Origin: Desulfovibrio sp.
GTDB lineage: Bacteria; Desulfobacterota; Desulfovibrionia; Desulfovibrionales; Desulfovibrionaceae
NCBI GenBank assembly: GCA_031270875.1
Contig: JAISXC010000191.1
Location: forward strand, 1 to 7,511
DNA: 7,511 bases
Direction: 5' to 3'
A program made the position numbers and the translations under genes. The notes under the pieces are model-generated. The model worked only from the letters and a program-made list of their open reading frames with translations. It had not been told where the DNA came from and searched no databases. Positions 1 through 5,239 of this stretch are shown here, in pieces. The first letter of the stretch is position 1. Every line of letters begins with the position of its first letter.

Positions 1-495
1 GGAGTCTATGCGCCGGACACGCGCTGCCATTTGCGGGAGCATTCCATTGAAGTGCTGTTGCCTTTTTTGCAGATTCTCACCCGGAATCAGGTCCGAATCG
101 TCCCCGTGTGCGTGGGAACGCGGGAGCCGAAAGCCCTGCGCGCCGCCGGACTTGGGCTTGCGGCCGCGCTCGCCGACCTGTATCGGGACAATCCGTCTGA
201 TGTCTGCGTTCTGGTGAGTTCAGACATGAACCACTATGAAAACGAACAGACCACCCTGAAAAAAGACGATATGGCGCTGGAGGAGGCTCTTTCCTGCGAC
301 CCGGAAGGACTGCTCGCCGTTGTGGCGGAACGCGGCATCACCATGTGCGGGGCGGCTCCTCTCGCCGTCGCTCTGTTCGCCGCGAAGGCGCTTGGCGTCC
401 CTTCAGCCAGGCTGGTCATGCACGATACCTCGGCCGGCGCTTCCGGCGACACGACGCGCACTGTGGGATATGCCGGGCTGCGGTTCCACTTGTAA
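1..495 (+). CDS. AmmeMemoRadiSam system protein B (Memo-like), 3' part
   Basis: The frame is open from the first base of the window, so the N-terminus is missing and about 164 residues remain. Near the beginning it has the Memo-family block EHSIEVLLPFLQ. It is followed by SSDMNHYE and by TMCGAAPLAV, where the family keeps metal-site histidine and cysteine residues. The C-terminal TVGYAGLRF is also typical. Bacterial members are usually about 270 residues and often occur with AMMECR1 and radical-SAM partners; no partner is visible here. The biochemical role in bacteria is not settled, but the human homologue binds copper and has a dioxygenase-like fold. The stop lies 20 bases before trmFO on the same strand, so the two may be co-transcribed. 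Family assignment is firm and function is not. Confidence 0.85.
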   Translation, partial: GVYAPDTRCHLREHSIEVLLPFLQILTRNQVRIVPVCVGTREPKALRAAGLGLAAALADLYRDNPSDVCVLVSSDMNHYENEQTTLKKDDMALEEALSCDPEGLLAVVAERGITMCGAAPLAVALFAAKALGVPSARLVMHDTSAGASGDTTRTVGYAGLRFHL

Positions 496-515
496 CTCTT
501 TCGCGTCATTTCCCA

Positions 516-1868
516 ATGCCTCAGCCGGATATAGCCATTGTGGGCGCCGGGCTCGCCGGATGCGAATGCGCCCTCACGCTGGCCCATGCCGCTCTTGACG
601 TCACCCTGTACGAACAGAAACCGGGCATGTTCTCCACGGCGCACGCCAGCCCCTCTCTCTCCGAACTGGTCTGTTCCAATTCCCTGCGCTCCGACGAGCG
701 CACCTCCGGCGTCGGTCTGCTCAAGGCGGAAATGCGCGTTCTGGGAAGCTCCTTCATGCGGACGGCGGACGCGCACCGCGTGCCGGCGGGCAAGTCTCTC
801 GCCGTTGACAGGGAAATTTTTTCCGCCGCCGTCACCGCGCAGGTTGCGGGTCACCCCCGCATACGCCTTGTGGAGCGCTGCGTCTCTTCTCTGGATGATC
901 CTGTTCTTGTCGGAGCCGGCACGGCAGTCATCGCCGCCGGCCCCCTGGCCTCAGGCGGTCTGGGCGATTCCCTCGCGCTGGCCGCCGGCGCGGAACACTG
1001 CTATTTTTACGACGCCATCGCGCCCATTGTCTGGACCCATTCCCTGAACATGGGCATCGTCTTCAGAGCTTCACGCTATGATGCGGAAAAGAACGCGCCC
1101 GCCGGCGAGGGTGATTACCTGAACTGCCCCATGAGCCGTGAGGAATACGAACGTTTTTATGCGGCGCTCTCCACCGCCCGTCGCGCGGAAACACGCGACT
1201 TTGAGCGGGCGAGACATTTTGAGGGATGCATGCCGCTGGAAACTCTGGCCGACCGCGGTCCGCGCACCCTGACTTTCGGCCCGCTCAAACCCGTGGGCTT
1301 TGTGGATCCGCGCACCGGCCGCCGCCCGTGGGCGGTGCTGCAACTGCGCGCGGAAAACGGCAATATGGAAACATGCAATCTGGTGGGCTGCCAGACGCGC
1401 CTTCTCCAGTCCGAGCAGATCAGGGTGTTCCGTCTTGTGCCGGGCATGGAAAATGTGGAATTTGTCCGTTTCGGCAGTATGCACCGCAACACATACGTCA
1501 ATGCGCCCGCGGTCTTGGCGGCGGATCTGTCCCTGAAAACGCGGCCGCGCGTTTTTCTGGCCGGACAGATTGCCGGCGTGGAAGGCTACGTGGAATCGGC
1601 GGCCTGCGGCCTGTGGCTGGGGCTTCTGCTCGCGGCCCGCGCCCGGGGGCGCGAGCTTGCTCCGCCTCCGCCGGAAAGCGCTCTGGGCGCGCTGCTCGGA
1701 CATTTGCGGAAGCCCGTCAGGCGCTTTCAGCCCTCCAACGCGCATTTCGGCCTGATGCCCGAACTTGGGGAAAAGGCCGGCAAAAAGGACCGCAAGGCCC
1801 TTTACGCCACCCGCGCCGAAGCGGCCTTTGCCGGCTGGCTTGCGAACGTAAAAAACGAAGGATTCTGA
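516..1868 (+). CDS. trmFO: Methylenetetrahydrofolate--tRNA-(uracil-5-)-methyltransferase TrmFO
   Basis: A 450-residue flavoprotein that makes 5-methyluridine at position 54 in the T loop of tRNA, using methylenetetrahydrofolate as carbon donor and reduced FAD/NAD(P)H. The FAD-binding GAGLAG is at residues 10-15. The ELVCSNSLR block puts a cysteine at residue 53, the position of a catalytic cysteine in Bacillus subtilis TrmFO. Further family blocks are CYFYDAIAPIV (162-172), YLNCPM (201-206), FEGCMPLE (235-242, cysteine 238), VGCQTRLLQSEQ (290-301) and GQIAGVEGYVESAACG (350-365). The C-terminal FQPSNAHFGLMP is at 404-415. The ATG at 516 was chosen because the Rossmann motif follows at once and length fits the family. 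The open frame continues upstream to 345 but there overlaps the Memo-like gene. No clear Shine-Dalgarno is seen, so coupling to the preceding gene is possible. Confidence 0.96.
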   Translation: MPQPDIAIVGAGLAGCECALTLAHAALDVTLYEQKPGMFSTAHASPSLSELVCSNSLRSDERTSGVGLLKAEMRVLGSSFMRTADAHRVPAGKSLAVDREIFSAAVTAQVAGHPRIRLVERCVSSLDDPVLVGAGTAVIAAGPLASGGLGDSLALAAGAEHCYFYDAIAPIVWTHSLNMGIVFRASRYDAEKNAPAGEGDYLNCPMSREEYERFYAALSTARRAETRDFERARHFEGCMPLETLADRGPRTLTFGPLKPVGFVDPRTGRRPWAVLQLRAENGNMETCNLVGCQTRLLQSEQIRVFRLVPGMENVEFVRFGSMHRNTYVNAPAVLAADLSLKTRPRVFLAGQIAGVEGYVESAACGLWLGLLLAARARGRELAPPPPESALGALLGHLRKPVRRFQPSNAHFGLMPELGEKAGKKDRKALYATRAEAAFAGWLANVKNEGF

Positions 1869-1886
1869 CATGCAGATTCAGAATCC
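1860..1886 (+). repeat. Inverted repeat over the trmFO stop codon
   Basis: Two perfect 9-base arms, GGATTCTGA (1860-1868) and TCAGAATCC (1878-1886), flank a 9-base loop. The first arm contains the trmFO stop codon. No T-run follows directly; T-rich DNA begins only some 30 bases later. It may protect or define the 3' end of the trmFO transcript, but it is not a canonical factor-independent terminator. Confidence 0.45.
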
Positions 1887-1948
1887 GGGCACGTCAAAAC
1901 ATTCTCACAAAACATTTTGATTTTGTAGTAAAATTTCCTTGAATCAGC

Positions 1949-1980
1949 AAAAAAATACGACCGCCCACAAGGAGCGGTCG
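1949..1980 (-). terminator. Factor-independent terminator after the HTH gene
   Basis: Read on the minus strand, a stem CGACCGC/GCGGTCG (arms 1974-1980 and 1958-1964, 9-base loop) is followed by TA and then seven T (1955-1949). It begins 11 bases after the stop of the small HTH gene, so it would end that transcript and possibly read-through from the tRNA. It also insulates trmFO from transcription coming from the right. Confidence 0.8.
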
Positions 1981-1991
1981 ACAAATGTGTC

Positions 1992-2168
1992 TTATGAACG
2001 AGGTTGTACCTTGCAGGAATCCATGAATCTCCGCAGGTCATCCAGCGAATACCGAACCGATCTTCCACCGTTAAGCTTCAGATACACGGGGCCGGTCATC
2101 TGGTAACGCCAGTCCTGTAGGGTTTTCACCGCCAAGCCCAAAAATTTCGCGGCCTCTCGTTCATTCAC
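1992..2168 (-). CDS. Small helix-turn-helix (excisionase/AlpA-like) protein
   Basis: A 58-residue reading from a GTG at 2168. The block NEREAAKFLGLAVKTLQDWR is a MerR-type winged HTH of the excisionase (HTH_17) kind. It is followed by GPVYLKLNGGRSVRYSLDDLRRFM, the usual wing and last helix in which an arginine-rich strand precedes a DL-x-x-F end. Such proteins serve as excisionases or AlpA-like activators in prophages and islands. The frame continues upstream without a stop to about 2205 and encodes an acidic, protein-like stretch (DAETEESFES), but contains no ATG. The nearest ATG (2214) is one base out of frame, so a small frameshift may have cut the N-terminus, or GTG is the true start. There is no strong ribosome binding site. 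It lies between tRNA-Arg and trmFO with a good terminator of its own, so it is probably a relic of an integrated element. Confidence 0.7.
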   Translation of the reverse strand: MNEREAAKFLGLAVKTLQDWRYQMTGPVYLKLNGGRSVRYSLDDLRRFMDSCKVQPRS

Positions 2169-2204
2169 AAGACTTTCAAAGCTTTCTTCCGTCTCTGCAT
2201 CCCA

Positions 2205-2221
2205 CTATTTTCATGAAATAG
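2205..2221. promoter_or_regulatory. Palindrome upstream of the HTH gene, possible operator
   Basis: CTATTT (2205-2210) and AAATAG (2216-2221) form an inverted repeat around TCATG; inside it TTTCATGAAA is a perfect 10-base palindrome. It sits between the tRNA-Arg 3' end and the start of the HTH gene, 37 bases before its GTG. A binding site for that protein or a recombination-directionality site is possible. Chance AT-rich symmetry cannot be excluded. Confidence 0.3.
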
Positions 2222-2255
2222 CGCGAAGAAATATGGAGTAATGGCCTCTTTTATT

Positions 2256-2332
2256 TGGCGCGCCCAGAGGGAATCGAACCCCCGACAAAGAGCTTAGAAG
2301 GCTCCTGCTCTGTCCATCTGAGCTATGGGCGC
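2256..2332 (-). tRNA. tRNA-Arg (anticodon TCT)
   Basis: The minus strand folds as a complete 77-base cloverleaf with CCA encoded at 2258-2256. The acceptor stem is GCGCCCA paired with TGGGCGC, with discriminator base G. The D stem is GCTC/GAGC. The anticodon stem is GGAGC/GCTCT, and its loop CTTCTAA gives TCT, reading AGA/AGG arginine codons. The T stem GGGGG/CCCTC carries the TTCGATT loop. All stems pair, with only G-T wobbles, so the gene looks functional. It is flanked by an integrase stub on its 5' side and an excisionase-like gene on its 3' side, which marks it as a likely integration site. No convincing promoter is seen in the integrase remnant just upstream. Confidence 0.95.
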
Positions 2333-2519
2333 GTAAGAGATTTCTCCGACGTATCTTTTGCCGTAATTTTCTGCCGTAATTTCACCATCGGAATATCCGG
2401 CAATTTTTCCACAGCGGCGCGCTTCTGTATATCTGCCACATGCTGATAATGGTCAAGCAGCATTTTAGGATTGTGCCCTATGATTTGCGCGACAGTTCCA
2501 CCTGATTGTTTCATTTCTA
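2323..2519 (-). pseudogene. C-terminal stub of a tyrosine recombinase (integrase)
   Basis: About 65 codons remain. The stretch GGTVAQIIGHNPKMLLDHYQHV has the end pattern of phage-type tyrosine recombinases: a G-H pair (catalytic histidine region) and, nine residues on, the HY whose tyrosine is the nucleophile. A helical tail QKRAAVEKLPDIP follows. The catalytic Arg-Lys and first H-x-x-R boxes and the whole N-terminal DNA-binding part are absent. At the 5' side the frame is lost in the IS-related sequence near 2520-2545. The stop codon TAG (2325-2323) consists of bases 8-10 of the tRNA-Arg gene, so the reading frame runs into the tRNA. The stub cannot be active. Confidence 0.75.
2359..2382. 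repeat. 13-base tandem duplication beside tRNA-Arg
   Basis: TGCCGTAATTT occurs at 2359-2369 and again at 2372-2382, a period of 13 bases. It lies in the 3' end of the integrase stub, 27 bases from the tRNA. Since 13 is not a multiple of three, the duplication changes the frame of the last integrase codons. It could be replication slippage or paired arm-type recombinase sites. Confidence 0.5.
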
Positions 2520-2954
2520 GGGAAGTGCTGAAGCAGCGGTTTATTCAGCTTTTGGATTATATCTTCGCGCTCCAGTTCGCTTGCGCGTAGAGTTTTTTTT
2601 AAAGACCAACCCCAACTTGACGACAGTTTTATGAATCGCAACCAACGAACAGCTTTTGTCAAATAATTCCCTGAGTTCTCTCAAAGTGATATCTGTATTA
2701 TTTTTAAATAATTCAGCGAGTTGTCTCTTTTCTTCGTCAGTAAAAACGGACTTTCTATGTCCTTTTGCGTGAGGGGTAATTCGTCCTTCACGCTCATACT
2801 GACGAATCCAATTGCCGATACTCTGGATATGATATCCAAAAATTTCAGCAAGTTGTTTTCTTGTAGCAATGCCTGAAGTGTATGCCTTTACGACAAGATC
2901 CCGAGTTTCTGTAGATGCTGTTTTCATGACTCAAGTCTAAACTTTTTTTATATA
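2520..2954 (-). mobile_element. Partial IS630-family insertion sequence
   Basis: The element carries the 5' half of an IS630-type transposase gene and is visibly richer in A+T than both chromosomal flanks. On the right it breaks into the LuxR-type gene at TA dinucleotides (2949-2954), which fits the TA target of this family. The candidate outer end reads TATAAAAAAAGTTTAGACTT on the minus strand. The matching inverted end is not found on the left, and the second half of the transposase is missing, so the left side has been deleted. The left limit near 2520 is estimated from where integrase similarity begins. A short inverted repeat, GCTGAA/TTCAGC with an 11-base loop, lies at 2528-2550 at that boundary. 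Confidence 0.65.
2541..2927 (-). pseudogene. IS630-family transposase, N-terminal part, frameshifted
   Basis: The continuous frame gives 128 residues. Residues about 5-50 form a helix-turn-helix (RKQLAEIFGYHIQSIGNWIRQY). A linker GHRKSVFTDEEKRQLAEL leads to a second winged HTH (TLRELRELF to TVVKLGLVFKK), as in the DNA-binding half of IS630 transposases. After residue 109 the protein becomes unrelated (NSTRKRTGARR). The neighbouring frame instead continues with KKTLRASELEREDI, which matches the family. The switch falls on a run of eight A (2600-2593): seven would restore the frame, so this is either a one-base insertion or a site for transcriptional slippage. The DDE catalytic domain is absent in every frame, so the remnant is inactive. 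Confidence 0.8.
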
Positions 2955-3292
2955 AAATGGAAGTTAAAATGCTCCTGTGTCTGAGGACACCGCTGTAGCT
3001 GATTCCCATGCGTTCTGCGATTTGATTGATGTTTAATCCTTCAAGAGCCAGAAGAAAAACCTCTTTTCCGCGAGGTGTCAGGCGGAGCATACCAGCCTCG
3101 TCGTACAGTTCAGTATTGAGCATACGCAAAAGTTCAAGCGTATTACGCGCGCCATACATTTTCCTGAGTACCAACAGATAACGATGTATGGTGGATTCTT
3201 GAAGGGAAAGTTGCTTGGCGACCGCTTTTGACCCGTAAGCCTTGAAGCATGTAAGTAATAATCCGTTGCCGCTGCTCAATGATAGTCCGCAT
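2951..3292 (-). pseudogene. Tandem LuxR-type HTH regulator, frameshifted and IS-interrupted
   Basis: The ATG at 3292 has a strong ribosome binding site, GGAGGG at 3304-3299, six bases away. The first frame reads EQRQRIITYMLQGLR; after one surplus G near 3232-3235 the protein continues as SKAVAKQLSLQESTIHRY. The corrected sequence aligns without gaps to a GerE/LuxR HTH and ends in KMYGARNTLELL. A second LuxR-like HTH follows (LTPRGKEVFLLALEG, then NQIAERMGISYSGVLRHRS) and is cut short by the IS630 element at about 2954. The intact protein would have been little more than two LuxR-type HTH units with no receiver or ligand domain. Its start overlaps the end of the aldehyde dehydrogenase remnant by 17 bases, so the two were probably co-translated. 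A regulator of that operon is a guess. Confidence 0.7.
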
Positions 3293-3800
3293 AAGCGTCC
3301 CTCCGTAAGGAGAGAGCCCAATTACCGTAAGGCGGATAACGCAAAGGAGATCCAGCAGGGGACTGCCGTGAATGACGCTCTTGGGATTGCTGAACAGGTC
3401 AAATCCGGCCCTGCCGTGATAGCGGCCCATGCCGCTCGCTCCCAGCCCTCCGAAAGGCAGTGCATGTGAACCGGCATGCACCAGCACGTCGTTGACGCAG
3501 CCACCGCCGAACGGCAGGCGGTGCAACAGAGCGCGGGCGGTTTGCCGGGAGCGGGTGAAGATATAACAAGACAGAGGCGTATCCCGGTCCTGAATGAAGG
3601 CCAAGGCTTCCTCAAAAGTGGAGAAGCCGAGCACGGGCAGGAGCGGGCCGAAGATTTCCTCTCGCATCAGCGGGGAATCCGGGTCGGGATCCGGCAGGAG
3701 AAGTGGGGCCATGCGGCGGGAAGCGGCGTCAAAGGAGGCTTGTCCCCACGAGAGGGTATTCAGGCGCTCAAGGGCTTCATGGATATTGATTTTGCGGATT
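3276..3800 (-). pseudogene. Aldehyde dehydrogenase (class 3 family), C-terminal fragment
   Basis: About 175 codons of the C-terminal third of an ALDH3/coniferyl-aldehyde-dehydrogenase-like enzyme, normally 450-500 residues. Family blocks in order are SPLMREEIFGPLLPVLGF, TPLSCYIFTRSR, GGGCVNDVLVHAGSHALPFG, then GLGASGMGRYHGRAGFDLFS. The NAD-binding domain, catalytic cysteine and general-base glutamate would lie upstream and are missing. A frameshift at about 3345-3352, after HGSPLLD, disrupts the end. Read one base over, the frame continues PLRYPPYGNWALSLRRD, containing the conserved RYPPY C-terminal motif, and stops at 3278-3276. The 5' limit is approximate: similarity fades at about 3780-3800, where a phage fragment of opposite strand begins. 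The substrate cannot be told from what remains. Confidence 0.82.
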
Positions 3801-4588
3801 TCGCCCTTGACATGGCCTTCGGCGCGGCCCTGGGCGGCCTATTGGGCGGGGGAGGCGGCTATTTCGGCGGACGTGCCGCAATGAGGGAAGAGACCAGACT
3901 TGCCGAACTTGAGGTGCAACGGCGCGCGAACCTGCCGCCATTTGACGCCGTGCCGGACAGTTTCCTCGCCGCTACGGAAAAACAAATCCATATCCCGGCG
4001 CTGCCGGATTTTGACGTTGTGCCGGATGATTTCCTTTCACCCAACGAATACGCGCGTCGGAACATTCACGGGGAAGACCGGCAAACGCTGCTGAACGCCT
4101 TTGAGGCGTCAATAAGCGATGTTGTGGACGGCAGGGCCGTGGGCGTGGGGCAGGTTTTTCACGAATCAGCCGCCCTGGGCAGGGCGTGGGACAGCGTAAG
4201 GGCGGAAATTGATGCCCATTCTCCCGCCGGGGAGCCGGGGGAAGTGCTGGTTTTGCTTGAACCGCTTGGGCAGGGCTCAATGGGTGTGCAGCGCGGGCCG
4301 ATGGCGGAAGTGGATGGAAAGATACGGGCCACCGGGCGCGCCGTTGAGCGCCAAACAGGTTCACGTGCGGGATATGGCATCACCAAAGTACAGATTGACC
4401 ATCCAGACGTGACGCGCGCCGACATCATGTCAATCTCCCGTGTTATGCGGGAATATGAGCCCGATTTGTCCCATGGTGCCGGACGCACATGGGTGGTTGA
4501 GAGAAATGACGGCAGACAGCTTGTCATAGGGGAAACAAACACAAAGGACGGCGGAATGCTGGCAACGGCGCACCTTGTTGATCCCTGA
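3779..4588 (+). CDS. Prophage protein fragment with C-terminal PBECR-like nuclease domain
   Basis: From the ATG at 3779 this reads 269 residues. Residues about 5-35 are a Gly/Ala-rich hydrophobic stretch (FALDMAFGAALGGLLGGGGG), probably membrane-active, like glycine-rich segments of large phage proteins. A polar region follows with a near repeat, PPFDAVPDSFLAATE and PDFDVVPDDFLSPNE. The last 75 residues (KVQIDHPDVTRADIMSIS, EYEP, GRTWVVERNDGRQLVIGE, LATAHLVDP) resemble the Phage-Barnase-EndoU-ColicinE5/D-RelE-like nuclease domains at the ends of phage polyvalent proteins. That match is from memory of the pattern and not from a search. The open frame continues upstream to 3476, but that part is antisense to the aldehyde dehydrogenase remnant. 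The true N-terminus was therefore probably lost at the junction, and ATG 3779 may be accidental, although AGGG lies five bases before it. Confidence 0.55.
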   Translation: MDIDFADFALDMAFGAALGGLLGGGGGYFGGRAAMREETRLAELEVQRRANLPPFDAVPDSFLAATEKQIHIPALPDFDVVPDDFLSPNEYARRNIHGEDRQTLLNAFEASISDVVDGRAVGVGQVFHESAALGRAWDSVRAEIDAHSPAGEPGEVLVLLEPLGQGSMGVQRGPMAEVDGKIRATGRAVERQTGSRAGYGITKVQIDHPDVTRADIMSISRVMREYEPDLSHGAGRTWVVERNDGRQLVIGETNTKDGGMLATAHLVDP

Positions 4589-4594
4589 AAGGAA

Positions 4595-4621
4595 AGACCC
4601 CTTTCCAAGAGAAAGGGGTCT
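4595..4621 (+). terminator. Strong hairpin between two phage genes (terminator or RBS-masking)
   Basis: A perfect 11-base-pair stem, AGACCCCTTTC (4595-4605) with GAAAGGGGTCT (4611-4621), has a five-base loop CAAGA. It starts six bases after the stop of the preceding gene, as a terminator would. No T-run follows on the plus strand, and on the minus strand only a C/T-rich stretch does. The 3' arm holds AAAGGGG, the best ribosome binding site for the ATG at 4626, so the hairpin could instead mask that site. Confidence 0.45.
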
Positions 4622-4625
4622 CAAA

Positions 4626-5042
4626 ATGTTCCTGAAGGGTCCACGCTTCCACGGGTTGCAGCCGTTTCCACGGATACTGCCGGGGGCTTTAACTTTGGGC
4701 GATCCCGCGAGCCTTCAGGGTGAAACAATAATAAGCCGGGAAGGCGAGATTGTCAACAGGCAAACAAGAGAACCTAATTTCACCATGGAAGCGCCGGAAT
4801 CGTTTATGCCCGCTCCTGAGCGCACTCAGGAACAGCGCACTGTTCTTGAAGAAATAGGCTATGACGAAACCGGCAAAACGACTCCCGAAGAAAGCGAAGC
4901 CATGTCCTTCATCAAGGATGGAGCCGCGCCGCGTGAGGAGGGACTGGCGCTGATGGAGGCGCAGGACGCCGAAACAATGCGGAAGAACATTGAAAACGCC
5001 GGATATAATATCATGGGCTGCGTCATGGAGGTTATTGAATAA
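4626..5042 (+). CDS. Uncharacterised prophage protein (138 aa)
   Basis: The ATG at 4626 was chosen over the upstream TTG at 4575 because GGGG lies seven bases before it. The TTG would also overlap the preceding gene. No known domain is recognised. The first 40 residues are basic and Pro/Leu-rich (KGPRFHGLQPFPRILPG); the rest is acidic and helical (ERTQEQRTVLEEIGYDE, then MEAQDAETMRKNIENAGYN). That charge pattern suggests a remnant end of a larger phage protein joined to an unrelated N-terminal piece, but this is inference. The stop TAA overlaps the ATG of the next gene by one base (TAATG), a coupling typical of phage operons, so at least this 3' part keeps its native order. Confidence 0.5.
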   Translation: MFLKGPRFHGLQPFPRILPGALTLGDPASLQGETIISREGEIVNRQTREPNFTMEAPESFMPAPERTQEQRTVLEEIGYDETGKTTPEESEAMSFIKDGAAPREEGLALMEAQDAETMRKNIENAGYNIMGCVMEVIE

Positions 5043-5235
5043 TGGCCACGCGCGAACAATGCGTACGGGCGGCCATGGCGAATGATAAAACCCAGGAAGC
5101 GGAGGATCATGCCCGAAAGCCGCGCAAGCCTTGGAGACAGCAGGGCGCGGATTCGCTACGGAAACAGGACCGCGTGCTCAAAAATTCGAAAAAGCGGTCT
5201 GGAAAGTTTCATTTCAAGGCCGCTCATGCCATATG
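5042..5235 (+). pseudogene. Truncated prophage gene, N-terminal part
   Basis: The ATG at 5042 overlaps the stop of the preceding gene. The first about 55 residues (MATREQCVRAAMANDKTQEA, later GADSL, then a Lys/Arg-rich stretch) recall the N-termini of large phage proteins that begin with a short REQC-x-x-AAMA-type helix. The identity is not certain. The frame stays open to 5353, but from 5240 on it is antisense to echF and has a cysteine/phenylalanine/arginine-rich shadow composition. The real gene is therefore taken to break off between about 5200 and 5235. This is the right edge of the accessory region, and it faces the end of the ech operon. Confidence 0.45.
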
Positions 5236-5239
5236 CGGG

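Noticed and set aside
345..515. N-terminal extension of TrmFO
   Set aside because: It overlaps the Memo-like gene. TrmFO similarity starts directly after the ATG at 516 with the FAD motif.
1071..1871. Minus-strand open frame of 266 codons opposite trmFO
   Set aside because: It is the shadow of TrmFO, with low-complexity arginine-, alanine- and histidine-rich composition and no motif.
1802..2068. Minus-strand frame of 88 codons across the terminator region
   Set aside because: It runs through the terminator hairpin, the end of the HTH gene and antisense trmFO; the composition is not protein-like.
2335..2400. Promoter for tRNA-Arg in the integrase remnant (TTACGG, 17 bases, AGATAC)
   Set aside because: Spacing is right but neither box fits the consensus well, and both lie in the duplicated 13-base unit; not supportable.
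2255..2446. Plus-strand reading of 63 codons beginning MARPEGIEPPT
   Set aside because: It is the antisense of the tRNA-Arg T arm and anticodon arm, a well-known false protein; the rest is antisense to the integrase stub.
3476..3778. Open upstream extension of the PBECR-like phage gene
   Set aside because: These bases encode the conserved aldehyde dehydrogenase blocks on the other strand, so the plus-strand reading here is a shadow and not part of the phage protein.
5160..5239. Possible terminator for the ech operon (GCGG...CCGC followed by TTTTT on the minus strand)
   Set aside because: The stem is only four base pairs with a loop of more than 20 bases, too weak to report.
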